DNA from: Saussurea involucrata
Lineage: Eukaryota; Streptophyta; Magnoliopsida; Asterales; Asteraceae
DNA length: 64,000 nucleotides
Reading direction: 5' to 3'
NCBI GenBank assembly: GCA_033807775.1
Contig: CM066313.1
Coordinates: 91,149,484-91,213,483 of the forward strand
How positions within the stretch are numbered: position 1 is the stretch's first letter; every line of letters starts with the position of its first letter. A program made the translations under genes and the position numbers. The notes below the pieces were generated by a model. The model saw only the letters and a list, made by a program, of their open reading frames with translations. It ran no database searches and had not been told where the DNA came from. Shown piece after piece: positions 1 to 9,759 of the stretch.

Positions 1-123
1 TAGTAACTACACTTACACTTTTCTGCACTTGGTAATCTGAGGGAAACAGAGGATCCTGAGAAAGAAAGTTAGTAGCACCAAATATATGAAGAAATACAGG
101 TATAAAAACAGAAAGTCATAAAT

Positions 124-3100
124 TTATTCTAGGTTGATCATGCCCACACTTGTTACCAAAAAGGTGAATCTACCCACATCAAAAGCTTTTGTGAATAGAT
201 CAGCAAACTGGTCATTTGTATGAACTTTAGCAACCTGAATTAATTTCTTTTCATTGCAATCTCTTATAAAGTGATACCTTATCTCTATATGCTTTGTTTT
301 TGAGTGTTTGACTGGATTATTAACAATGCTAATAGCACTGTTGTTATCAATGAAAATTGGAGTGTGAAGAAATGTTACCCCATAGTCCAACATCTGATTC
401 TGAATCCATAGAACCTGAGAGCAGCAGCTTGCAGCAGCTATGTACTCAGCCTCTGTGGTAGATAAGGACACTGTGGTTTGTTTCTTACACTGCCAAGATA
501 CTAGTCTTGTACCCAAAAACTGACATCCACCTGAAGTAGACTTCCTATCCATGTTGGCTCCACCCAAATCACTATCTGAATATGCAAGCAAGTCAAAAGA
601 GGATTCATGAGGATACCAGAGACCTAATCTAGGTTGCCCTTTTAAGTATCTGAATATTCTCTTGACAGCATGAAGGTGTGATTGCTTAGGAGAAACCTGA
701 AATCTGGCACAAACACAGACTGAAAACATAATATCTGGTCTAGAGGCTGTGAGATACATGAGAGATCCAATCATTGATCTGTAATGATGGACATCCACAT
801 CCTCCCCCTCAAGATCTGCAGTGATCTGTTTATGTGTTTCCATTGGAGTGCTTGCTGGCTTTGAGTCTGATAAACCAAACTTGTCCAGGATGTCTTTCAC
901 ATACTTGGATTGGCTAATAAAAATCCCATCTTTCCTCTGTTTTACCTGAAGCCCAAGAAAGAATGTAAGTTCTCCCATGGAACTCATCTTGAAGCTTTTG
1001 TGCATCAATTCTTCAAACTCTTTACACATTTGATCATTGGTGGATCCAAAGATGATGTCATCCACATAGATCTGAACAAGTAATGTACCTCTCTTTCTCC
1101 TCTTGATAAACAGGGTCTTGTCAATTACTCCTCTTTCAAAGTCATTTTTCAAGAGATAGGTAGACAGAGTGTCATACCATGCTCTTGGAGCTTGATGCAA
1201 ACCATAAAGAGCCTTCTTCAGCTTGTATACTCTGTCAGGGTGCAATGGATTCTCAAATCCAGGGGGTTGACATACATATACTTCTTCCTCAATACTTCCA
1301 TACAAAAATGCACTTTTGACATCCATTTGGTACACTTTGAACTTCATGTATGAGGCATAGGCTAGAAATAACCTGATTGCTTCAATCCTTGCCACAGGAG
1401 CAAAGACTTCCTCATAATCTATTCCTTCTTCCTGAGTGTACCCTTGTGCAACCAGTCTAGCTTTGTTTCTGATCAAAATCCCTCTGTCATCCTTCTTGTT
1501 CCTGAAAATCCACTTGGTGCCAATTGCTCTATGACCTTTTGGAAGGTCTACCAAGTCCCAAACATCCTGTAATTTGAACTGTAGCAGCTCCTCTTGCATT
1601 GCCTCTATCCAGCTTGGGTCTTTCATAGCATCATAAGCCTTTTTGGGCTCAATCTGGGACAGAAAGCAAGTAAGAACAGTATTAACTGTATTTTGCTGCT
1701 CTTGCAATTCTTGGAGTCTGCTTTGCTTTCTAGTCATCATGGGGGATGCAATATCTCCAATCACCAACTCAGGAGGATGATTTTTCTGAGTTCTTGTTGG
1801 ATGACCAGCTTCCTCTTGAATGTTCTCATCCATATTTGATTCATTTAATTCTGGATTTGTTTCTGCTTCTTCAGTCACCTCAGATTCTCTGGAATTTGGA
1901 CCTGAAGACTGATTTTCCTCTGCTCTCCTCTCTTCTTCATTCTGAATAGGTTCAGTCTCCTCTTGGTGTTCACAGAATTCAACAGGATCAATGGAAGGGA
2001 GTGGAAATATCACAGATTGAATTCTGTGTTCTGATGATGGTGTATCCCTTTGTCCTGCATATACATCACTACTGAAACCCAAAGAATTAGTGAGTGAATC
2101 AATGTCAAATAGCCAATTAGGACCTGAACCAATAGGATTTGGTGTGTTCTCATTGCATTTGACATTATCACTTTCTTCAATTATTCTAGAAGAGGTATTA
2201 AAAACTCTGTAGGCCTTACTTTGAGATGAATACCCAACAAGAAAACCATCATCTGCTTTGCTATCAAACTTGCCTAAGTGAGATTTGGTATTGAGAATAG
2301 TACAAGGACATCCAAATGGTTTGAAAAATCCAATATATGGTTTCCTTTTATGGAAAAGCTCATAAGGTGTCTTGTTTTTAGGCTTTACAACTAAAACTCT
2401 GTTTTGAACATAGCAGGCAGTATTAACTGCTTCTGCCCAAAAAGTAATTGGTAACTTTGAATCAGCTAACAGAGATCTAGCAGCCTCAATCAGTGTCCTA
2501 TTCCTTCTCTCAGCAACACCATTTTGTTGTGGAGTCCTAGGAGCACTGTATTGTCTCTCAATTCCTTTTTCTTCACAAAAGGTGTTTAGATCAAAATTTT
2601 TAAACTCAGTTCCATTATCTGATCTAATGACTTTCACTCTTTGATTTGATTGGTTTTCAATTTTGAGAATAAAAGATTTGATCAGTCCACTTGTCTCATC
2701 TTTAGTTCTCAGAAAATATACCCAAGTAAATCTAGAATAATCATCAACAATAACTAAGCAGTATGATTTCTTGCCAATACTCATCACATTGGTAGGACCA
2801 AACAGATCCATATGTAACAGTTGAAGAGGATTTGAGATAGTGTTTATCTCTTTGGTCTTATGAGAAGTTTTGTGTTGTTTGCCTTTGAGACAAGCAACAC
2901 AATGATCATCACATGAATAGACTTTGGATGGCAAACCCCTTACAAGGTTATTCTTAACAAGTTTATTCATTGTTTTAAAGTTCATGTGACACATCCTTCT
3001 GTGCCAAAGTGATGATTCATCTAAAGAAGCTTTTGAAACTAAACAATTTAGGGATGAATCAGATGAAACACTTTCCAAATCTAAACAATAAACATTATCC

Positions 3101-3459
3101 TTCCTAGGAGTTCTCAGAAGTATCATGTTTTCATCAACCACTTTGTATCCAGGAGCAAGGATAATACATTCAGAATCAGTAAACAATATGCTATGCTTCT
3201 TGTCACAAACCTGTGATACACTTAACAGGTTGTATCTCAATTGTTCAACATAGTACACATCTTCAAAGGTCATCTTACCCTTTGAAACATCACCCTTACC
3301 ACTTATCTTTCCACCAGTAGGATTATCCCCAAATGCAACATGTCCTCCATCAATCTTTTTGAAATTTTTGAGGCAGGCCATGTTACCTGTCATGTGCCTG
3401 GAACAACCACTATCAACATGCCAAATGCTCTTCCCCTTGAGCTGTTGGTTGCCCTGCAC
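124..3459 (-). CDS. pol: copia-1 pol: protease, integrase, reverse transcriptase, RNase H
   Basis: About 1111 residues without a stop. Domains in order: aspartic protease with DSG near residue 16; GAG-pre-integrase zinc finger (His153, His158, Cys187, Cys190); integrase with Asp218, Asp281 and Glu317 (D,D-35-E spacing); reverse transcriptase with YVDD near residue 798 (about 1057-1068); copia RNase H with a TEAEY motif and the DNNSA segment close to the C-terminus. There is no ATG at the start: the frame opens at 3474 and the first usable codon listed is GTG at 3457-3459. Expression therefore probably depends on gag, by frameshift, readthrough or splicing. The frame is -1 relative to gag, and gag stops at 3471-3473. 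Pol matures the particle, makes cDNA and integrates it. Confidence 0.93.
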   Translation of the reverse strand: MQGNQQLKGKSIWHVDSGCSRHMTGNMACLKNFKKIDGGHVAFGDNPTGGKISGKGDVSKGKMTFEDVYYVEQLRYNLLSVSQVCDKKHSILFTDSECIILAPGYKVVDENMILLRTPRKDNVYCLDLESVSSDSSLNCLVSKASLDESSLWHRRMCHMNFKTMNKLVKNNLVRGLPSKVYSCDDHCVACLKGKQHKTSHKTKEINTISNPLQLLHMDLFGPTNVMSIGKKSYCLVIVDDYSRFTWVYFLRTKDETSGLIKSFILKIENQSNQRVKVIRSDNGTEFKNFDLNTFCEEKGIERQYSAPRTPQQNGVAERRNRTLIEAARSLLADSKLPITFWAEAVNTACYVQNRVLVVKPKNKTPYELFHKRKPYIGFFKPFGCPCTILNTKSHLGKFDSKADDGFLVGYSSQSKAYRVFNTSSRIIEESDNVKCNENTPNPIGSGPNWLFDIDSLTNSLGFSSDVYAGQRDTPSSEHRIQSVIFPLPSIDPVEFCEHQEETEPIQNEEERRAEENQSSGPNSRESEVTEEAETNPELNESNMDENIQEEAGHPTRTQKNHPPELVIGDIASPMMTRKQSRLQELQEQQNTVNTVLTCFLSQIEPKKAYDAMKDPSWIEAMQEELLQFKLQDVWDLVDLPKGHRAIGTKWIFRNKKDDRGILIRNKARLVAQGYTQEEGIDYEEVFAPVARIEAIRLFLAYASYMKFKVYQMDVKSAFLYGSIEEEVYVCQPPGFENPLHPDRVYKLKKALYGLHQAPRAWYDTLSTYLLKNDFERGVIDKTLFIKRRKRGTLLVQIYVDDIIFGSTNDQMCKEFEELMHKSFKMSSMGELTFFLGLQVKQRKDGIFISQSKYVKDILDKFGLSDSKPASTPMETHKQITADLEGEDVDVHHYRSMIGSLMYLTASRPDIMFSVCVCARFQVSPKQSHLHAVKRIFRYLKGQPRLGLWYPHESSFDLLAYSDSDLGGANMDRKSTSGGCQFLGTRLVSWQCKKQTTVSLSTTEAEYIAAASCCSQVLWIQNQMLDYGVTFLHTPIFIDNNSAISIVNNPVKHSKTKHIEIRYHFIRDCNEKKLIQVAKVHTNDQFADLFTKAFDVGRFTFLVTSVGMINLE

Positions 3460-3482
3460 ATCAAGATAAATCAGTTAGTTTT
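3451..3482 (-). other. copia-1 gag/pol junction with splice-acceptor-like sequence
   Basis: On the - strand gag ends with an Asn codon and TGA (3473-3471). The gag tail includes AAAACTAAC (3482-3474), which looks like a plant branch point. After a T-rich stretch comes TGTGCAG (3460-3454) followed by GG, and the pol frame runs on from there. The same arrangement occurs in copia-2 (13633-13661). Splicing is inferred from the signals only; no donor site was identified. Confidence 0.45.
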
Positions 3483-6188
3483 ATTGGGAACCCAAGCCGA
3501 AGTGGTCTTGGGTCTCCCTTGCTCATCAAAGTACTTACACTTGGTTTTGATGAGATTTTCAAATTTAGGTACTGCAGTGCTGGAGTACTTTGTCAAAATT
3601 ATTGGTGTAGCAGCACTAGAAGCAGTATTAACCTCAGAAGTACTAACAGTGCTAGCAGTACTAATACTGGAAGCAACAGTACTGTTAGCAGCAGTATCAG
3701 CAGTACTAACAGAGGTAGCAGTATTAACAGAGTTAACACTGCTAGAAGCAGTATTAACAGAGTTAATACTGCTAGCAGCAGTACTATCTGAAGAAGCACT
3801 AAAAGTATTAGCAGTACTAACTTTGGAATGATTACTAGCAGTATTAACACTGCTAGCAGCACTAACTTTTGAAGCAGTACTAACAGTGTTAGCAGTACTA
3901 ACACTGCTAGCAGCAATATTGTTTTTAGTGCCTTTTGGAACCCACATAGTACCACATTCCTTTTCAGTCGTTTTCTTTATGTGGCTTTTGGGTTTATCTT
4001 GTTTCTTTGCCACATTTTTCTTTGCAAGCTTTTTATAGCCACCATTCTTTCTGTAACCACCAGGTTTTTGAAAAGATCTTTGAGCATTAAACCTTTGGTT
4101 AACAGGATTGAAATAACAGTGTTTGGCTAAATGATTTAGCTTACCACAGATGAAACAAGGTTTTGGCCTGTTGATTCTGTTCAGATCAACTCCTTGTCTC
4201 ATAGCCCACTGGTTATTCCAGTTCCTTTGATTTCCCCTCTGATTATCATGTTTTTGAGGCTTGTTCTCTTTAGATTTCCTGCAAGAACACTGTTTACAGG
4301 TATTGGAGTTCACAACTTTGGGCTGTGTGGAATGAACTCCCTTTTTCTCTTCAGTCCTTTTGATCTCATTGTTCTTGACACATGGACTTTCACATTCCTC
4401 ATCAGAGTCTACTTTGTCAGTCTCATCCTCAACAACTACTGTTTCTTCACAAGGATCTATATTAATCTTTAATTCAGGATCCTTCCTATCCTTGGTCTCT
4501 AACAAATCAGACTTAGGAGGTATGTAGTTGTTATTGTAGGGTGGAGGTGTGGCATTGTACCCTATCCCTACTTTCATCTTGTCATGGATTTGAGCCTTAA
4601 TGATGGTATCCATGGTTTTAGAAGCACAGGTAAACTTTTCAACATCAAGTTTAACCTTCTTAAGCTCTTCTTTTAATTTCTCATTCTCCTCCCCAGACAC
4701 TTTCAGCTTAATCTCATACTCATTCTTCTCCCACTTCCAATAGTTAGTATCATAGGAGTGTTGAAGTTCATTAGCTTGAAAAGCTCTAATTTGTTCCTCA
4801 AACCTTTCTACAATCCTAACATAATCTTTCACATCTTTCTCTAGCCTCTTAAGGTTATCACACATACCCTGATTGTGATCCCTATATCTTTTAACAGCAT
4901 CAATGCAAGCTTGAGAACAGATTTTAGATTGTACCTCAGTGGGAATATCAGATACTTCTGCCATAAGAGCTTGATTCTGACAGGCTTCCTCAGCTTGATC
5001 ACTCCAATCAAATCCCATTCCTTGTTGAGAAACAAGGGCTTGAGAAGAGCTTCTGTTTTGGTTTCCATTTGGAGTCTGTTGATGTGATCCTCCACTTCTG
5101 CATTCTCTGGCAAAGTGTCCCATCTTGTGACACTTATAACACTCAACCTTGGACTTGTCAAAGCCTGCACCATCTTCTCTTCTCTGGGAAAAGTTGTTTC
5201 TCCCAGTCCTTTTGATGAATTTCTTCACCCTCATTGATAGCATAGCCATCTGCCACTTGATGTCCATCTCTTCCAGATCATCAGCATTAATCTGCTCTAA
5301 ATCATCATTGATTAGAGAAGAGTGAACATGACTAGAAAAGAATGCTTCTAGTACAGAATCCGTAGTCTTCTCTTGATTAGTTCCACCAGCAGCATTAACA
5401 GAACCTGCAGTATTAACAGAATCAGGATTAGCAGCATTATCAGAGGATGAAGATAATAAAGCAGCATTATAAACAAATCCAGATGGCCTTTTCTTGGCTT
5501 CAACTTCAGCCTCAAATACTCTCAGATCATTGTAGAGGTCATCTAGCTCTTTGTCCTCCAATTGGTCATTCTGTCTGAATGAGACTGTGTACATGGTCCA
5601 TTCTTCTCCCAATGATCTAAGGAACTTTCTATTGACATCATCAGCATCCATGTGTACACCCACAGTTGCTAATTCTCCAATTAACTTGTTAAATCTGTCA
5701 AAAGTTTGAGTCATAGACTCATTCTTTGCAGACATGAAGTTCTCATATTGTTGCCTGAGAATAGCCTTTTGATTTCTCTTTGTGCTCTTTGTGCCAGTAA
5801 ATCTTTTCTCCAGAGCATTCCACAACATCTGTGCATCTGTGCAGTGTTGGAATTGATGTTGGTACTCATTAGGAATAGCCAAAAGCAGAGTGCTTAAGGC
5901 CTTCATCTCTGTTTGTCTAACTTTCTTTTCAGCATCTGTCTTGGGAGGAGGTCTCTTTCCATCTGCTCCAATCTTTCCTTCATTACATGGGCCATTTTCT
6001 ATGATGTCCCATATTGCATAATCAGTAAGAAGAATGTACTGCTTGATTCTCAGTTTCCACATGTCAAATTCATTGGGTTTGAGCATGGGAACCTTTGAAA
6101 GAAGAGTACTGTGATTATCCATTGAATTGTCCATAGCTTCTAAGATACCAATGCTCTGATACCACTTGTCAGGATCGATTCTTAACAA
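3471..6188 (-). CDS. gag: copia-1 gag, 905 aa, two CCHC zinc knuckles
   Basis: The ATG at 6186-6188 lies about 20 bases past the PBS. The N-terminal third carries the copia Gag (UBN2-type) fold with an LKPNEFDMWK segment. A first CCHC knuckle (CYKCHKMGHFAREC) lies near 5100-5145 and a second (CFICGKLNHLAKHC) near 4115-4160. Between them is a charged, coiled-coil-like stretch (4560-4880). The last ~110 residues (about 3600-3920) are a Ser/Thr/Ala/Val/Asn repeat region encoded by variants of AGCAGTACTAAC read on the + strand; the same DNA repeat also occurs at 5390-5460 and in the LTR. Gag forms the particle and packages RNA. At 905 aa it is much longer than a minimal copia gag. Confidence 0.9.
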   Translation of the reverse strand: MLRIDPDKWYQSIGILEAMDNSMDNHSTLLSKVPMLKPNEFDMWKLRIKQYILLTDYAIWDIIENGPCNEGKIGADGKRPPPKTDAEKKVRQTEMKALSTLLLAIPNEYQHQFQHCTDAQMLWNALEKRFTGTKSTKRNQKAILRQQYENFMSAKNESMTQTFDRFNKLIGELATVGVHMDADDVNRKFLRSLGEEWTMYTVSFRQNDQLEDKELDDLYNDLRVFEAEVEAKKRPSGFVYNAALLSSSSDNAANPDSVNTAGSVNAAGGTNQEKTTDSVLEAFFSSHVHSSLINDDLEQINADDLEEMDIKWQMAMLSMRVKKFIKRTGRNNFSQRREDGAGFDKSKVECYKCHKMGHFARECRSGGSHQQTPNGNQNRSSSQALVSQQGMGFDWSDQAEEACQNQALMAEVSDIPTEVQSKICSQACIDAVKRYRDHNQGMCDNLKRLEKDVKDYVRIVERFEEQIRAFQANELQHSYDTNYWKWEKNEYEIKLKVSGEENEKLKEELKKVKLDVEKFTCASKTMDTIIKAQIHDKMKVGIGYNATPPPYNNNYIPPKSDLLETKDRKDPELKINIDPCEETVVVEDETDKVDSDEECESPCVKNNEIKRTEEKKGVHSTQPKVVNSNTCKQCSCRKSKENKPQKHDNQRGNQRNWNNQWAMRQGVDLNRINRPKPCFICGKLNHLAKHCYFNPVNQRFNAQRSFQKPGGYRKNGGYKKLAKKNVAKKQDKPKSHIKKTTEKECGTMWVPKGTKNNIAASSVSTANTVSTASKVSAASSVNTASNHSKVSTANTFSASSDSTAASSINSVNTASSSVNSVNTATSVSTADTAANSTVASSISTASTVSTSEVNTASSAATPIILTKYSSTAVPKFENLIKTKCKYFDEQGRPKTTSAWVPNKTN
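6153..6164 (-). promoter_or_regulatory. copia-1 primer-binding site (tRNA-iMet type)
   Basis: The - strand reads TGGTATCAGAGC, the usual plant retrotransposon site complementary to the 3' end of initiator methionine tRNA. Two bases separate it from the LTR edge at 6167. Confidence 0.93.
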
Positions 6189-7490
6189 GAATTAAACTTC
6201 TTAGAAACATAATTTAGAGAATCTTGCGGAATAGAACTCTAAATCAATTAAAGAACAATCAATAGAATTCAACACACTGTATATATCAAACTGTATTACT
6301 CACAAGTTTTACACCAAACCTCAATCTTGTTGAACAGGCTCAACAAGACGACTTCTACTTCTCTAGAAATAGGATCTACGACCTTGAGGTTAATTCTCTC
6401 TGAATAGCTAAACAACTTTTTGAATAACTGTTCTCTCTATCGTGTATATATTGTCATTCTAATAGCTATCAATACTATTTATACAAAAGTAATTACAAGA
6501 TAACTATCAAAAGTAAATTGATCTTCTGAATCTTCGTTAAACATATCTTGATCAATTCCTTCTTTGTCTCCAAAAGTATCGCATACCAAACTTATCAAGT
6601 CAGCAGCATTAACAATGATTTGGCTCAGCAGCATTAACGACCTTCAACAGTATTAACCTTCACAGTCTTCTAGCAGTAGTATCTCAGCTCAGCAGTACTA
6701 ACCATGTCTAGCAGTAGTAATTTGGTCTAGCAGTACTAACCTTGTCTAGCAGTAGTAACTTCGTCTAGCAGTAGTAACTTGGTCTAGCAGTAGTAACGAA
6801 GAACTGGCAGTAGTAAACTTGTCTTGGCAGTACTAACCATACTTAGCATATCTTCAGTTCCCAACAATAACTCTTAAACATTTAATTGGACTCATACTGA
6901 TTAAGACAAGTCCTTACAACTATCGACAATTATGGTAAAATCAGCTTTGTAACAGAGTGAGAATTGCGCAACCAAAAGAAGCGAAATACTCACTTCTCGC
7001 AACCAACAATAGCGAGATACTCTACTTCTCGCAATAGTGCCTTGCGAATTATTCACTTTTCGCAAACATGGGTTGCGAGATTCTCACTTTGCGCAACCAA
7101 GGCTAGCGCAAAGTGAACATCTCGCTAGTACTGTTCATCGTCTTCTTCATTAAGTCAGTTTACAAAATCAACTTATTAAGCCTACTATTTTTCAATTAAT
7201 TCATACCCAAGCATTTAGACACAGTTTAAAACATACCTATATCAATTTCAATGGCTAATTTTAGAGTGAAGTGAATAAACTCACCTGGTCAGTTTCTGAA
7301 CGCTGTATTCTTCACAAAACCCACTTCCTCTGCTTAATCAACAACAAGATTTCTCCAAAATCAGCTTTCTTTCTTCTGTTTCTTCTTTCTTTCACGTACG
7401 CACTCTCTCTCTCTCTCGCTCTCTGTTTGATTTTACTCAAAATAATCTCACCTACACACAATTAGTCACTAAGGACTAATTGTGTTGACA
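6167..7490 (-). repeat. copia-1 5' LTR (1324 bp)
   Basis: Bounded by TGTCA at 6167 and TGACA at 7490 (short inverted ends), directly next to the PBS. On the + strand 6598-6840 holds about ten copies of AGCAGTACTAAC/AGCAGTAGTAAC/AGCAGCATTAAC. A second motif set at 6960-7135 repeats TTCTCGCAACC (GGTTGCGAGAA on the element strand). Near the outer edge is a palindrome TTAGTCACTAAGGACTAA (7462-7479). Confidence 0.85.
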
Positions 7491-7794
7491 CCTCATGCTG
7501 ATAACTTGATGAGTCAAAACTCATATTACCCAATACACCTCAAACTTTACTGAAATGACATATTAAACCCTCAAGTTAAGTTTTCGTATTAAACTTCAAC
7601 TTGAACAAAAATACAATTAAAGTTTACCCCTTTAACTTATTACACTACAAAACCATTTACGTAACTTAATCGGGGATAAACTCTAAAATTAATCTATCAC
7701 ATGATAAATCATACCTTATCAAATAATTATACTCAAATTATTTAATAAACCTAAACATCATTTTTTTATATATATAAAAAAACGAGATGTTACA
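7491..7794 (-). repeat. U3-side fragment of a gypsy LTR
   Basis: The stretch ends in CGAGATGTTACA (7783-7794), which matches the outer LTR end of family X (CGAGGTGTTATA at 11640). Its AT-rich body resembles U3 sequence of the other gypsy LTRs here. It is cut on the left by copia-1 and abuts decayed gypsy protease sequence on the right. There is no gene in it. Confidence 0.55.
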
Positions 7795-9464
7795 CATATG
7801 GATCCGAATTAATTTCTTGGCCCAAAGAATTTCTGCTTGATTGCTTGTCAACCAATCCATACCAATGACTATATCAAACCCCCCAATCTCCATCACAATC
7901 AAATCAATCTGGAATTCCTTCCCTTCTATCATAATTGTACAATTTTCAAGTCTTTCTCGAACTAAGACTTAACCCCCGTTAGCTATTTCAACTACTAAGG
8001 CATCTTCCAAGATAGTGACAGGCATAGCTAACTTTTGATAAAACGATTTCGATATAAAAGATAGGTTGGCACCACAATCAAATAATACTCGTGTAGGAGC
8101 AGAGTTAATAAAAAAAGTACCAGAAACAACATCCTTCGATTCTTTTGCTTCATCAGCCGTCATATGAAATGCCCTGCCCGTTGGCTTTGGAGTATTCGAC
8201 TTTCTTTCTTGATTCCCACTCTTCTTTAACTTTGGACAGTCCCTTCGGAAATGACCCGACTGCTTACATTCGAAACATGTTGGCCCTTGGATAGGACAAT
8301 TACTCAAAGTATGTCCACTTTTACCACACTTGTAACATTCTTGTAAAGTCACTCGGCACGAACCAAAATGCTTGCTTCTGCATTTCTGGCACCAGTTTGG
8401 TTCTCGTCGAGATTCAAAACGAGTATTTTTTACAAACGGCTTGGATCTTTGAGAAGATTCTGATCGGCCTTCCCATTTTCGTTTCTCCCCCACTTGTATC
8501 TTTTCATCCTTATCTCTAGCATAAACTTCCACGATTATCTTAGCTTCTTCAATTGTTTCTCTCAGAGTCAAAGCTTTAGAACTTCTGACCCTGGACATCA
8601 TATCAGCCGGCAAACCCTTTAGGTAAGCCTTGATCTTTTCTTTTCAGTTGGGGCCACATGCCCCACTAAGTTCAACTTCTCTAAAAAGATTCGAGTATAT
8701 TCCCTTACAGACGAATTACCCTTCTTTAACGTTCGAAATTCTTCCTCAATGCGATCCATTTCGTTCTCATTGCAATATTATTCCAATATCTTCCTTTTGA
8801 ACGACTCCCATGTCATAGCGGACAAAACTGGAGCCGTTACAGTCGACGTCACAATGTTCCACCAGGTCAAAGCATTTCCACGTAACATCTGAGATCCGAA
8901 TCTGACCTTCGATCCTACGTCACAATCACAAGCTCTAAAAGCATGTTCCATTTCTCTAATCCAATTCATACAAGCAATTGGATTGTCTAATCCAGCAAAC
9001 TCCGGTGGCTTGCAACTCAAAAATGTTTTATAAGAACAAACTTTTTCCATCATTCTATTCACATTCTGCACCGGATTAACAGGTGGAGTTACTGTACCAG
9101 TACCCATCTCCGGTCTTCGTGACTCGACATACCGGTCATTAAACATTTTTATAAACATCTCTTGTTGTTGAGTTAGTGCGTTATTCATCATTCGCATCAT
9201 GTTTTCCATCATGCGAGATTCCATGGTGGATTCTGTCGTCAACGGGTTAGAAGTACCGGCATTCGTACGTTTCACTTGACTTCCTCCTCCCAAGATAGGT
9301 GGCCTTGGTGGATTTACCCTAGTTTCACTCCTTTCAGGTTGTTTCTCCACCCATTCATTTGTCGCCCTCTCTTCTGAAGAAGTAGGAGATCTGGTTGGGG
9401 TATTCACCATCGTATTCTGAATAACACATAAAGATAACCATAAGAAATGGCTATACGTACCCAA
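7795..9464 (-). pseudogene. Broken gypsy gag and partial protease (family X)
   Basis: The gag N-terminal part is read from 9464 to 8778, where an in-frame TAA ends it; conserved gag sequence continues beyond. A 1-nt frame change near 8630 leads into 8613-7969, which holds two CCHC knuckles (CYKCGKSGHTLSNC and CFECKQSGHFRRDC, about 8250-8340) and a protease-like DCGA motif (usual DSGA) near 8070. Another in-frame stop (7969-7971) follows, then the GMDWL protease segment, and the sequence ends in unrelated LTR DNA at 7794. Two stops and one frameshift make it non-functional. Confidence 0.8.
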
Positions 9465-9744
9465 ACACCAGATCGTACTTTAACGTTCATTAATCACCAT
9501 AACAATTTAAAAACAAGTACGCTTACGTAACAATATATTCATAATAACAGTAGCTAATTGAAATTATAAACATACTATACATAAGAATCCTCGTTAATAT
9601 CATCACAATTCTTAATTCACGTATTTTCGTTGACTCTAAGACTATCCCGTCTTAGTATTTCTACCCAATCTCACAAATCATAACTTAATCATCTCAACTT
9701 AAGTCTAGGTATCTTACGATCATACCTAGTTCGCTTAAACTACA

Positions 9745-9756
9745 ACTTTGATACCA
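9745..9756 (-). promoter_or_regulatory. Primer-binding site of family X gypsy element
   Basis: The - strand reads TGGTATCAAAGT, close to the tRNA-iMet site, three bases from the LTR edge at 9760. Confidence 0.75.
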
Positions 9757-9759
9757 AAC

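Larger units (their letters stand above)
1..7490 (-). mobile_element. Ty1/copia LTR retrotransposon copia-1, 3' LTR outside window
   Basis: Reading leftwards on the - strand the order is 5' LTR (6167-7490), PBS (6153-6164), gag (6188-3471), pol (3459-124). The PR-IN-RT-RNase H order and YVDD-type RT place it in Ty1/copia. Both long ORFs are free of stops, so it may be young and potentially active. The long gag with two zinc knuckles suggests the Sirevirus/Maximus side of copia, but this is an inference. Positions 1-123 are the untranslated stretch after pol; I found no clear polypurine tract there. The element interrupts an older gypsy LTR fragment (7491-7794). Only one side of its target is in the window, so the TSD cannot be checked. 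Confidence 0.9.

Noticed and set aside
1..123. Possible 3' LTR start or polypurine tract of copia-1
   Set aside because: No purine tract on the element strand and no match to the 5' LTR end TGTCAACACA; the 3' LTR must lie outside the window.
3340..3831. 163-codon + strand frame opposite copia-1 gag
   Set aside because: It is the antisense reading of the gag repeat tail; the Leu/Val/Ala-rich product comes from the AGCAGTACTAAC repeat.
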